A program made the position numbers and the translations under genes. The notes under the pieces are model-generated. The model ran no database searches and was not told where the DNA came from. It worked only from the letters and a program-made list of their open reading frames with translations. Of a DNA stretch of 64,000 bases, positions 41,057-52,089 are shown in pieces. Numbering within the stretch: position 1 is the stretch's first letter; each line of letters starts with the position of its first letter. Location of the stretch: positions 23,775,501 to 23,839,500 of the forward strand of contig NC_134704.1 of NCBI RefSeq assembly GCF_043290135.1. The letters run 5' to 3'. Source of the stretch: Rhipicephalus microplus (Eukaryota; Arthropoda; Arachnida; Ixodida; Ixodidae).

Positions 41057-42416
41057 GCGGGCACTCGCAAGTGCACCGCTGGTCGACCGTGCAATTCGCG
41101 ACGGCCTTTGAAGAGCCCAACGAGATACGGGTACGCGGCGCACAAGGAGCTGCATACGTGTGACGTAGTCTCTTTAAGGAATGAGAAAGTGTGCCAGAGA
41201 ACTGCGAAAAACACTCGCACGGAGTGCCCTGTTCAGGTCACTTCCTTCTTTTGGAGGTGTCGTAAGTCTAGAGCTTACACCGTTTTGAAATTACCTGCAG
41301 GTCTCTTCATTCTTTTTGAACTGCGAGAGTCATAATTAGCGTTCAACTAACGCTTCCCTGCGCTTTTGTCTCTCTCGATAGATATTTATATTTTATTGCG
41401 CTGTAATACGCGAAGTTGAGTCTGAAAGGGCACTAACGCAAAGCAAGAAGTACATGCGCGGCGAGTTAACAAGCACCGTTAACTTGCGAAATGTGAACGA
41501 AATAAAGCGAGTAAAGTACCTGCTTTGAACACCTTTGGCATTCCCCGTAATGACTTAGAATCTCTAATGAATTCTCCTTCGCCCAACACGCTCAGAAGAG
41601 ACCAAGTGTACACGTAGAAGCAACGCCGCCAGCTATTGTAATCACAACAGGGGGGAAAAAAGCGGCACTGCAGGTTGGCAAAGACTCTCGGGCAGTTCAT
41701 AAGCCTTTGTAAATGAAATTAGCGGGAGGAAGGTGCCATTGGCAAAGGTTATGTGTGCTTGCAGGAAGCCGGTCCTGTGTGCTAATGTTCTTTCTGTCTT
41801 CATCCTTCGAGCTGTTCACTATTTCGAATGAGCCGTGGCCCGCCTTGTTAGATGAACGTGTTCCAAAATTAGACAGTTTTTGTGCGCGTAAATCTAGCTT
41901 GTTCTAGTGAAAACGTGATTTTGGCGTAGAACTACAGAATAGCAGTGCAGTCAACTGGACAAGTTAGTACAGATTCATCACGTTAAAGTGCGACAAAAAA
42001 GAAAAAAAAAACGAACAGAAAAACTGAGGCGCAAATATTACAGGAAATAGCGCTATCAACTTAAAATTTTATTCAAGAAACGTATTTATATAGGGAGGAC
42101 AAAACTCGCACGCCTGGGCACAGTTAACAGCGACAAACGTGCTTGCAAAAAGTGTGGCCTTAAAAGATCAGAAGTGATTCCCCCGTGCCAGTGCTTTGGC
42201 TGCTCAAAACGAACAACTGTAACATAACAAACAACTGGTTTCGCATTGAGTAAGCACTACGACCATAATGTAAGCACACATTGGTCCGCAGTTCAAGAAA
42301 ACATTGAGCGCGTGACGGCCGCCTGACGTCACCACTCGTTGCACCCGACGGCCAGCGGTTGTTACACGTTCTGTGCAGGCGCCGTGAGCTAACACCAGCC
42401 TGGCGTGCTCAGACAT
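41057..42416. other. Unassigned DNA, no supported gene
   Basis: No domain in any frame and no repeat recognised. Confidence 0.45.
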
Positions 42417-42478
42417 GCATGCTCTCCCATAGTAGATTACCCAGTACTCCAAGTCGTCAAACACTTTTTATAAACAAA
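42417..42478 (+). repeat. Dispersed ~70-bp hairpin motif, copy 3
   Basis: GCTCTCCCATAGTAGATTAC, then CCAGTACTCCAAGTCGTCAAAC and a T-rich end. The palindrome is mutated in its left half. Confidence 0.7.
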
Positions 42479-43435
42479 GGCCTAGTGAAATGTTTTTCAT
42501 GGAGCAGCTGTGTGGTTCAACCATACTTTATGTGCGTGTTCGTGCATACGTTGGTATGTGTGACTGTATGTAAACGCGCAAAATTGAAAAAAAAAAGTCT
42601 GGAGGAGAGTGTGTTTACTTCAGCACCCCTCCACCCGGCTACGCTAGTGATGCCCTGCTTCAATGTTAACCACGGCTCCTATGTGTCCACGGCCTCCACC
42701 GTTCCCTTCAACAATGGACCGCTGTCTACATGCGGTCGATCTCAACGATATCGCGTCGGCTTTTCTTCGGTGACGCTTTGAAAACCACTCAAATGGCATT
42801 ACGAACTCTAAAGGCAGCGGTGGAAAGAAGCCGCTCGGGAAGTATGGGACGGAGGGAGTGGGTGCCGTTGAAGGAAAGAAGAAGATGATGAAGGACGCGG
42901 CGAGAACGATAAGGAGCAAGTCGACGACGACGACAACAACAGGCACAGAATGAACGACCGCGGGGGCAGCGGGCATAAAGCTGGTCTCTCTATTATCGTT
43001 TGAAAAATGGTTTGCGACTCCGCTTACGCTCCGGACATCGTCCTCGTGGACACACGCACTCCTTCCTTTTTACTCCCGCACTTCCTTCTTCAACGTGCAC
43101 TCTTTTGTCTGCGACGGCGAGAAGCCGTCCGTCGTTGTTTTGTTATATCTCCATTTTCATTGTTTTTCTTTGCAGACGTTGCTTTACAGCAAAAGCATGC
43201 GCGTCTTTTCCCGGCCCTGAACGACCCTCCGGATCTCACTGCTGTCGCGAACAGCAATGAAAGAGATGCGCTTTTATCTATCGAACCAACGACTCAACGC
43301 GTCTGCGTACACCGTGCTGTGTCGCGCACAATGAGGGTCGTAAGGAGTGCACAATCTTCGGACAGCGAACTGATGGATCATTGCTTGATTCTGTATTCTC
43401 ACATCTTTTTTTTTGTAGCTTTCTTTTATTAAAGT
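42479..43435. other. Unassigned DNA, no supported gene
   Basis: Overlapping open frames at 42359-42976 and 43000-43432 on both strands have no recognisable domain. An exon cannot be excluded. Confidence 0.4.
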
Positions 43436-43548
43436 GAATAAATCTCGGGGTTTCGCTTCCCAAAATTTCGAATTGACTACGAGGGACGCTGTAGTGGAGG
43501 GATACAGTAGTTTCGACCTCCTGGGGTTCTTTAGAGGCCCCTAAACAA
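43436..43548 (-). mobile_element. Tick tRNA-SINE family 1, 5'-truncated
   Basis: The tail-side half only: 'GGGACGCTGTAGTGGAGGG', 'GTTTCGACCTCCTGGGGTTC' on the plus strand. The head is absent. Confidence 0.75.
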
Positions 43549-45117
43549 CCTTCGAATATACGAAGAGAAAGTGCGTTGTTCTTTCCCGGCATCTCCCGTT
43601 TTGCGGCACAATTCGCGACGTCAGTTGTTCGTTCATATAATTCCAGGATTAAACAGGATCTAGATTGATTGATATACAAGGTAAATCTGTTGAATTGTAG
43701 CCCGTCCCGTATCACCATGCTGTTGCATACCCATATGGCGCAATGGGCGCGCGTCCCCTGATCACGCGCTGATGCGTTCATGTCCCCCGCGTATACTTTG
43801 TCAGTGGAGTGGTGGGGGGGGGGTAGACACTCTCGTGTGCGCGCGCTTATCTCGTGGTGAGAAGAATCGTACGCCTTGGATTTTCACCGGAACAATTCTG
43901 TTGTAGTTACCGGGCGCACAAAGGTCACTGCACTGGCTGCTGTGCACAGTCTCCATTTGGGAAAAGGGCGTTCTTTTCAGACACAGCCAAGTAACAACAG
44001 AGACACTTATTTGCGTTCATCTGTACCTGTGAGTACGTTTCGTGCGTCATTGGGCGTGAACAACGGGGGGCAGGTTTTTATCTGCTTGCAATTCTTCTTG
44101 TGATATTCCAATTTGTTGCTATCGCATTCATTGCTGGGCCTTTGTGGCAGGCTGTGACTTTTTTGTAACGCCCCTACAATCTCAGCATTTGATACAGGTT
44201 CAAGATTGATAATTTAGAGCCACGTATGAGACGTATGATAAAACAACGGAGCAGTGATTGCTGTTCTCGAGTCATGCGGTACATGCTACCAAACAAGAGC
44301 AGGGGACTATTAGGTAGAGAAAAGCGTAGGGTAGCGATACGGTGAGTTAGGCCAGTCTGTTTAGGTTCATGTCTGAAAATCTTGGTTAAGCGCACCGAAA
44401 AACACGAAAAAAAGAAATAACACTGCCCTGTCTACTTCCTCTTGTCGATGTTTTTCGTTACGTTTAACAAAAAATGATCAGACATGAAAGCGTAGTGGAT
44501 AATAATCGTCTTAATTAACTATAGTGTAGTAATTATGACGTGGAATCAAACGAGATAAGCTGAACAAAAGGTACCATTTCCATTGGTGTCATTGGTATCC
44601 AGAAACTATTCGAAGGTTGCGGGATTAAATTCCGTCAGCTTGAATGTTGATTTTTTTTGTCCATGTTAGTTTATTTCAATTTACGTCATGATTCTTTACT
44701 ACACTTAAACATGACAATTAATCTTCCCTATACTTTATCTTGGCTCAACTGCGTTGAACTCATTTGTTTGTGCTTAACAAAAAAATGAGTACCTTGAAAG
44801 AATATCCCACCTGTTGTTCTGTAGGTGTTTGTGACGCGAAAAAAATGTTAGGAGGGATTGGTCCCTGCACAAATTAAAAGACCTCGGAGTAGCCGATTTG
44901 TCATGACCGAACCATTTTCGTGAACTTCTTGAACAAACGTCTTCTCTTTTCCCCAGCGAGTAAGATGTCCGAAAGGTGGAGGGAGGCACTTGCGGCGTCA
45001 GCATTTTAATTCGGGGTGTTGCGACCAGCAAAGCCGCTGAGCCTCGAAAAATATTGCAGCGAAATGTATTGCGAAATGATGTTCTCTGGATGCACGTGCG
45101 CCTATAAAGTGAGGCCA
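43549..45117. other. Unassigned DNA, no supported gene
   Basis: A G homopolymer near 43814-43822. No domain or named repeat. Confidence 0.45.
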
Positions 45118-45192
45118 ACGGGACGGCTTTATGCTATCCCATAGTAGAGTTCCTTGTACTCTAAATCGTTAGCAACTTTTTTTGAAAATAAA
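45118..45192 (+). repeat. Dispersed ~70-bp hairpin motif, copy 4
   Basis: CGGGACGGCTTTATGC, CCCATAGTAGAGT, 'CTTGTACTCTAAATCGTTA', then a poly-T run. The palindrome is diverged to GAGTTCCTTGTACTC. Confidence 0.72.
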
Positions 45193-45814
45193 TCTGCGCT
45201 TTCGCTTTCCATCTAAAACTGCGTTTTCTGCGAGCTTTTATGCAAGCCCTTGACAAGTTATGTTGAAACTCGGAGGGAGAGTTTCTTCGATTAACAGGTT
45301 AATCGCCTCGTTTTGGCCCCAACGCTTTAAACTCTTGCGACACGCCAATCTAATCTCGCGAGCGCATTATTAAATTACGTACACCGGCCTTGCTCCTTTT
45401 TCTAACTGCGACATAGCTTCATGTGCAGAGTAGTTTTTAAGGGAAAACGATATCGGATAGATCAATAGGCTATGGCGTTATGCTCTTTCTTATGTCTTAC
45501 TGATAAACTAACTTCCGCGACGGAAAGTATGTCGCACAATAGGCAAAGCACAAATTAACGAAACCCTCTTCACTAGCTATATGTTAAGTTTTTCTCCTTT
45601 TTGTGTACTGGCCTGAGCCACTGATGTGGAAATAAAAATAACACCACCGCCAATAGAGACTTTTAATTGTCGGGCTTGCTACTTGTGCCATGTTTCTCGC
45701 AGTGGTTTTCATTGTTTGCCGCTAATTTTTCATAACTAAGTGCATTGCGGGGCTAGTTGACATCTTTTCATCTACTTCTCTATCTTGTCCTTGTCAAACG
45801 TAGCGCTAAAGTAT
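45193..45814. other. Unassigned DNA
   Basis: No supported gene. Confidence 0.45.
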
Positions 45815-48010
45815 GTTTATTTATTTATTTATTTCACAATACTGCAGGCCAGCATGGCCCAGGCAGGAGTGGAATTACAGAAAAAAAAAAGAATACAGAA
45901 ATCAGTGACAACAATACCGGCAGCGCAAGCAATATGTATCACAACACTCGTAGCATAACAGTTTAACAGCAATATGACAGCAATATAACAGTTTATAACG
46001 CAGCATAACAGCAATATAACAGTTTTAATGATTCAATATTCAATACAACACAAATATTGCTCAAGGACCTCGTCAAAATCGTCTGCCTCGCAAACGAACT
46101 TAGGTAGACTGTTCCAATCCGAGACAGTGCGGGGGAAAAAACTCTGTTTGAATGCCTCTGTTTTGGCAAAAATGTGTTGTAGGGTGTGTTTGTGAGTGTT
46201 GCGCGTAGTTCTCGCTGTAGTGGTCTTTAAATATGAAGGTGCAGACATACCAAGTTTTCCGTTAAAAATATTGCGCAAGAATTTAAGTCGACTGATTTTT
46301 CTGCGGACAGCCAAGGTGGGGATGTTATTAGCATTCATGAGTTGAGTTGGTGAATCTAGTCTTTTGTACTTATTGAATATAAATCTGATGGCTTTCTTTT
46401 GTAGCGCTTCTAAGCTCTGTATGTCTTTTTTCGTGTACGGATCCCATACAACGGACGCATACTCCAATTTAGGTCTGATAATTGCATTATACGCTTGAAG
46501 TTTAACATTCACAGTTGCCTTTGCAAGCTTCCTTTTCAAAAAGCACAGCTTCCGAAAAGCTGAAGTGCATATTGACGAAATGTGTGCTCGCCACGTCATA
46601 TCACTTGAAAGAGTGATCCCTAAATACTTATACTGCGTTACCGATTGAATGGGTGAGCCATGAATATTGTAGGTAAATACACTAGGATTTGTTTTTCGCG
46701 TTATATTTATGAGCACTGTTTTATCAACGTTTAATTCCATGTCCCATGCTGCGCACCAGCATTCAATGTTGCGAAGAGCTTGCTGTAAAAGGTTATGGTC
46801 GTCAGAGCAGGTTATTTCTTTAAACACAACACAATCATCCGCGAAAAGCTTAATAGACACTGTGTCAGGGATTGCTTGCACTAAATCATTTACATATATA
46901 AGGAATAATAGTGGCCCCAACACACTTCCCTGTGGCACACCAGAAGTGACATTGAGCATCCCAGATACACTAGATTTAATTTCGACGAACTGTTTTCTAT
47001 TAGTTAAATAAGATTCAACCCACTTAATAAGATAAAGCGGCAATCCTATGTTACGTAATTTCAGAAGTAATTTACTATGCGGAACCCTATCAAACGCTTT
47101 AGAAAAATCGAGTAGAAGTATATCAGTTTGCCCTGATCGATCTAAAACTGCCATAAACTCATGGATAGTTATAACCAATTGCGTTGTTGTGGACAATCCC
47201 TTCCGAAATCCATGTTGGCAAGGGGACAAGATGTTATTATCCGCTAAGAAGCACTGAATATTGTGAGCCACTATGTGTTCTAGTAACTTGCAACTTACTG
47301 AAGTTAAGGAAACCGGTCTGTAATTAGAAACAATTGATTTATCTCCCTTCTTATGGATGGGCACAACACGCGCAATCTTCCAGTCACCCGGAACTTCACC
47401 ACTACGCAATGATTTATTAAATACCTCTGTCAAGAAATCAGCTATCTGTGTAGAATAGCGCTTTAAAAATGTATTTGGGATTTGGTCTGGTCCTATACTT
47501 TTTTTGGTGCTCAGTTTTCTTAGCAAAATCAAAACACCCTCCCTTATGACAGTGGGAATGTTCACATCGTTAACAATAGCTGGCAGAGGTACATAAGCAT
47601 TGGAAAAAGTGAAGACGCTGTGAAAATATTCATTGAATGCCTGCGATATTAAGAAGCCGTCAGTTTCGTATTTGCCGTCCAGTTTAATTCTATTCACTGT
47701 TTCATTGGTTTGAGCCAGAAATCTCCAGAATTTAGCAGGATCTTCTTTAATGAATGAAGGGAGAGTGACTTGATAGTAATGTGTCCTAGCATCATTTACT
47801 TTGGTTGCCAAATTTCTTTTCAAAACCTCAAATTTTTCGGGTGCTACGTTTTTACGCTTTCTAAGTCGCTTGATTCTGCGTTTAATGTGGATAATCTCCC
47901 GAGATATCCATGGATGTTTACGGTTTTTGCGTACCCTCCGGAAGGGGACAAACTGCTGAATGGAGAACCAGACCGCACTTTTAAATCGCATCCACAATGC
48001 ATGTTAACAA
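45815..48010 (-). mobile_element. Jockey/CR1-group LINE, 5'-truncated, RT frame intact
   Basis: The minus-strand element runs from about 48010 (5' truncation) to an (AATA)n tail at 45815-45835. The 3' UTR has 'CTGCAGTATTGTGAAATAAAT', shared with the fragment at 32.74 kb. The endonuclease half is missing. Upstream DNA (48.0-48.4 kb) gives no endonuclease motif. Confidence 0.88.
46033..47997 (-). CDS. Non-LTR reverse transcriptase, 654 codons, intact
   Basis: RNA-directed DNA polymerase of a LINE. The N-terminal stretch (1-100; 'KHPWISREIIHIKRRIKRLR') is the linker that normally joins endonuclease to RT. RT motifs: 'KKSIGPDQIPN' (165-175), 'KIARVVPIHKKGD' (207-219), 'SNYRPVSLTS' (224-233), 'LLLDFSKAFD' (294-303, Asp 297), 'SGVPQGSVLGPLLFLIYVND' (352-371) and 'FADD' (385-388). 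The thumb and C-terminal region carry 'YKYLGITLSSDMTWRAHI' and, at the end, 'SFFPRTVSDWNSLP'. All catalytic residues are present with no stop or frameshift, which suggests recent insertion. The first codon shown is TTG and the frame stays open to 48003; the true start is lost with the 5' end. Confidence 0.92.
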   Translation of the reverse strand: MWMRFKSAVWFSIQQFVPFRRVRKNRKHPWISREIIHIKRRIKRLRKRKNVAPEKFEVLKRNLATKVNDARTHYYQVTLPSFIKEDPAKFWRFLAQTNETVNRIKLDGKYETDGFLISQAFNEYFHSVFTFSNAYVPLPAIVNDVNIPTVIREGVLILLRKLSTKKSIGPDQIPNTFLKRYSTQIADFLTEVFNKSLRSGEVPGDWKIARVVPIHKKGDKSIVSNYRPVSLTSVSCKLLEHIVAHNIQCFLADNNILSPCQHGFRKGLSTTTQLVITIHEFMAVLDRSGQTDILLLDFSKAFDRVPHSKLLLKLRNIGLPLYLIKWVESYLTNRKQFVEIKSSVSGMLNVTSGVPQGSVLGPLLFLIYVNDLVQAIPDTVSIKLFADDCVVFKEITCSDDHNLLQQALRNIECWCAAWDMELNVDKTVLINITRKTNPSVFTYNIHGSPIQSVTQYKYLGITLSSDMTWRAHISSICTSAFRKLCFLKRKLAKATVNVKLQAYNAIIRPKLEYASVVWDPYTKKDIQSLEALQKKAIRFIFNKYKRLDSPTQLMNANNIPTLAVRRKISRLKFLRNIFNGKLGMSAPSYLKTTTARTTRNTHKHTLQHIFAKTEAFKQSFFPRTVSDWNSLPKFVCEADDFDEVLEQYLCCIEY

Positions 48011-49997
48011 TGTAATACTTGATCTTGCTTTTCTTATTTACGCTTCCTTGTTAAGGTTTCAAGAATGCCGGTACTTTCTCTGTTGCGATTGCCCATTAAT
48101 GATCTGGTGATCCCAAGTGGCTTGCGTACAGGCAAGCTGTTTGGGGCCCCCGGAATAGGCGGCTGCAGGGTTGCCCTTCAAGGAGGAAGGCGTGGAGGTT
48201 CCTCGGAGCGCCCTTTTCCCTATTAAGTCTATGTGCGGGGCTAAATTTGTACCCCCTTCCTCCTAGGGTCTCAACTTCCCTACTTGCCTACTTGTATGTT
48301 AATCTACAGGGCTGATTTCACACGTCCCCAGCCATTTAGGTAAATGCACTCTCCCCTCCCCATGCGCACACCTATAGGCCCCTGCACTAAAACTCACAAT
48401 ATATATTGTTCTCTTTCCACAGGTATTCACTTCTCAGCGGTTCACCAATGTCATTCACGTACATGCGCGATTGTGCGAACAGGCTTGCGAGATTCTTTTC
48501 TTTCAGAAACAACGGTTGCATACAGCGTCATTGACTTTGCTCAATGCAATGTCAACAATGATTGTAATGGCTTAATACGCCGCAGACTTGACAGGTGTAC
48601 ACATAAACAAAAGTTCCTTCTTGCGTTCTGGGATATAGATACATATTATCGATTTTCAATTGTTATGTAGAGATAAAAAAAGAAAACATCGACATATATA
48701 TTTCAAAAAAAAACATGACAACTATAGACGAGACTGTTTAGGCCGACACATACAAAAACTTAAAGAATGTAAGAGACACACGAACGTAGGTAGATGTCGT
48801 ACATTCGTCTTAGCAGACGATGCCTAGGTTTCCTGAAAAAAATAAGAAAAAAACCGGATGACTGAAACTATTTTTAACGGCCTCAGCCAAGATGAACTGT
48901 CTCCTTTTTCTATGCAGACACAAATAAAAAAAAGGCGAGCAAAAGCAGTTTTCTTCAAGTCTCGAAAGAAGTTCAGTGAAAGGCTTTATTTCATATCGGT
49001 CCTATTTTGGGTCCCATAATGAGAAAGCGAGACTCGAAGGAGTGGTGACCGACACTTCTGAACGCTGGGGAAGGCGCGACATTACAAGCTATCACCTCCA
49101 TTACCCGAGCAACAAGGTTGCCATCTTTTTGTTCCTCTTCGAAAAATAGCAAGAAATCGTTTACATGCCCCGTACACTGTACCTATGCCCCGAAAGTTTA
49201 ACAAGTGCAAAAGCATTGGAATCATGGAATGTTATCAATGAGATATAAATAAGAGAAGAAAAATTACCGCTAAACAATGCTAAACACAGAGAAAAACAAG
49301 GCGCTAGTAACATTTTTTTACTACGTTAACCGGCCATTGTTGTGATGTCAATACTTTCGGAGAGAAAAATAAGAAAATCCGGGTTTTTGTGGGGAAACAA
49401 CGAAATAACACAGTAAAGAAAGGAGCCCTGGCCTGCTGGGAAAGTTCACTTGTATTTTTTCAAGGCCGTATAGGGGTCTATTGCGCGCTGAGTGTTGCAC
49501 ACCCACTTGATCGATGCGGAGAATTCTCAGTGTGGCGGTGCGAGACGCTCCAAATCAAAAAGGTGTGGGCGTCCGAACAAAAAGAAAGAAAAGAAAGGAA
49601 AAATAAAGGAAGAAAAAAAAGAAACGAAGAAAGAAGAAAATCTACGCGTGGGAATACGAAGACGTTTCTTGATGTATTGGAAGGTTCGCCAGTGTGATTT
49701 ACGGCACCCGCTTACAAACTTGAAAGCGAGCGAACGATAGTGCGACTAGCAGTAAAAAAAGAAAGATGAAAGATAGGGCAGGAATAAAGGAGCCACAGTA
49801 CTGCTTGAAGTGGGAATAATGATAGCGATAGCAACGCATTCAACAACCAAGCATAAGCATATGTATGGGCAAAAACTACGATTAGCCAAGAACGTACGAT
49901 TATGCACAAAATTAAACAGCCATAGTGTCAAGTGCATGCAACGAATCGTGATCACATCTCCGTTGATAAGCCCGCACATTTTTTTTCTTTATAACAA
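48011..49997. other. Unassigned DNA, no supported gene
   Basis: Purine-rich runs occur at about 49570-49640. The open frames at 48344-48670 and 49389-49697 have no domain. Confidence 0.45.
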
Positions 49998-50070
49998 GGA
50001 CGGTTTTTGTCTTTCCCATAGTTGAGTGCATATAGTGCTCAAAAGTGCTCACAATTTATTCCAAACACAC
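49998..50070 (+). repeat. Dispersed ~70-bp hairpin motif, copy 5 (diverged)
   Basis: GGACGGTTTTTGTCTTTCCC, ATAGTTGAGT, then a changed palindrome region and 'TTATTCCAAACACAC'. It is the weakest of the five copies. Confidence 0.55.
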
Positions 50071-50099
50071 AAAAATCATCCGCGTCTAGTTCTCAGAGC

Positions 50100-50545
50100 A
50101 CTGGCTTGATCCTCTGTGCAAACACACGTTCAAACAAATTCCGCTGTCTCTCGCTTCTTTAAGATGACGCAAGCGGCGAAGGGATCTTGTCGCGCTCGGG
50201 CTTTTAGGGGCAAAGCTCCTAACGCCGTGGCTCACACGTCCCGTGTTTGTAGTAGTAGCCAACACTCGTTTAGCCCTTAGAATGACCGCTGAATGGCGGT
50301 ACTTGCGTATGATGAACATATGATGAAAATATGCGAGATGGAGGTATTTGAAGTGTTCACTAGATGGGCAGACGGACAAACGGAGGCACGGACAGACGAA
50401 CGGACGCACGGACACACGGATGGACGGTCACATGGATGAACGCACGGACGAACGGAAGCAATTGGAACGAACGGACAAAAGAGAACACGGACGGACTGAC
50501 TGACTGACGCTTCACCCCACTCGTCATCATTCACTCCATGAATAT
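50100..50545 (-). repeat. Tick-type interspersed repeat with degenerate (GGAC)n tract
   Basis: The block at 50155-50235 ('AGGGATCTTGTCGCGCTCGG', 'GGGGCAAAGCTCC') is followed at 50368-50508 by degenerate ACGG/GGAC tetranucleotides. I recognise this arrangement as a common tick repeat but cannot name it. It does not encode a protein. Confidence 0.5.
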
Positions 50546-51026
50546 GCTGTGATTTTTTTTTTACAGAGCATCACACCAACGTCAACGCTGACGTGTCACA
50601 ACGATTGTCAGAATCAGTGCTTCCATAATAAAACAGCACGTCGACACTACGAATGATACGGCACGCGAGCATTGCTGGTGAGTAAAGGAGCACTATCCCC
50701 CGAGTACGGCTCCGAACGGAAAATCGTCACAGTTGCTCCTATTGTCGAATTCACCAGTTCTCCAGTGGTGAATGACCGATATAGTTGTGCCACTGCGCCC
50801 TTCTTCAACCGGACGAGAATACTACCAAGCAGAATGGGAGAATATGGTGATGTGAACAACAATCTGGGTTAGGGATCGTCTATTCTTTTCGGAACAGAAT
50901 CGGTAGCGTGCCCAGAATTAATTGATCAGAATTGTGGTTTTATCAAACGAGGCGCGATTCCGACTAATAATGGGAGGTCGAGTGAGCACTTCGCTCTCTT
51001 AACAGGTACGAAACGTAGAATAACAT
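50546..51026. other. Unassigned DNA
   Basis: Complementary open frames at 50647-50872 on the two strands have no domain. Confidence 0.4.
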
Positions 51027-51779
51027 ACTGCCAGGCCTGCGCGGAACGCACAGAACTGCCACAACAAAAGCTGGAAGAACGGCCTTTCAGACCCGTTTTT
51101 TTTTAATACTTTTTGGATAGCTGCTTCGCGCACACTTGCAGGTTACCCACTACGCCATAAATCATTGTGTCGTGGGCAGGCATTCACTCTGCCATCCTTC
51201 GTCGTTCTTCAGAAAAGCATGGTACCGGCCGCACACTTGCAAAAAAAAAATGTTAATTTTTTTTGCTGTGACTAACGACGATGAAGAATAACGCTAAAAG
51301 ATTCTGTAACCCCCACAATAACCCATAGTGGGCGTGCGCCACAGTTAACAGGGGAACGACATGAAGCTTTCAATGGGTCGGAGCATCGACGACTGGCTCG
51401 TTGCGCAATTGAAATTGTGTGACGCCTGGTTGTCCCTCTGCTCTTCTAAAACGTTTGATTACTCATACTAACGCACTTCATTTTACAATATCAAGCGTGC
51501 CTAAGAACCGTTCACAATGTTGTTCCGTGGGAAGTTCACATTCACTGGTGTCGATTGATGCATTAAAGAAAAAAAAAGCACGGGCGTGGCTAGGTGGTAG
51601 AATACTGCAGCTGGCACGCAGGGAACCCGGCTTCGAATGCCATTGTGTCCTTGGTGTTTTTTATTTTATTTAAATGTTCCCTTTTCCCTTGCGTTAGTGG
51701 TTACGTCCATCGGCGATGGCGGCGGAAAACTACGGCACCACACGCGAACATTGTGATCTCACAACAGCTTTCGCTGTAA
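51027..51779 (+). repeat. 0.75-kb repeat with tRNA-like module, copy C
   Basis: Full length relative to copy A: ACTGCCAGGCCTGCGCGG, 'GGAAGAACGGCCTTTCAGA', 'GCATCGACGACTGGCTCGTT', the tRNA-like module (51578-51652), a 'GGCGGCGGAAAACTACGGC' block and a terminal hairpin ACAGC-TTTC-GCTGT (51763-51776). A small internal rearrangement is seen near 51245-51320. Confidence 0.82.
51578..51652 (+). promoter_or_regulatory. tRNA-like module in 0.75-kb repeat copy C
   Basis: The A-box-like GGCTAGGTGGTAGAA and the B-box-like GGCTTCGAATGCC are both slightly diverged from the pol III consensus. Confidence 0.55.
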
Positions 51780-51848
51780 AGATAGTACCATTCATTTTCA
51801 AAGTGGAGGAAGGTCTTTCACGCTCTTCTTGTTTGCGAAAAAATAGAG

Positions 51849-52089
51849 GAGATAGCTAATAATGATACGCAGGGTTTTACGTCCCAAAATCACAATACCA
51901 TTATGAGTGACGTCGTATAGTGGAGGGCTCCGAAAATTTCGACCATCCAGTGTTCTTTAACTCGCGCTGACATCGCACACTGCGCGCAGCCCTCTACCAT
52001 TTAGATTCCATCGAAATGCGGCCGCCGTGGCCGGCATCGAACCCACGACCTACGGATCAGCAGTCGAGTGAAAGAGATGGCTAGCAATG
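51849..52089 (-). mobile_element. Tick tRNA-SINE family 2, 5'-truncated, with TSD
   Basis: Tail, body and part of the head (to 'ATCAGCAGTCGAG' on the plus strand) are present. Imperfect 16-bp direct repeats flank it: GAGATAGCTAATAATG at 51849-51864 and GAGATGGCTAGCAATG at 52074-52089, two mismatches. Confidence 0.85.

Noticed and set aside
40775..41335. 186-codon open frame with a repeated peptide
   Set aside because: The peptide repeat is produced by the 22-bp minisatellite. No domain, and overlapping alternative frames of similar length.
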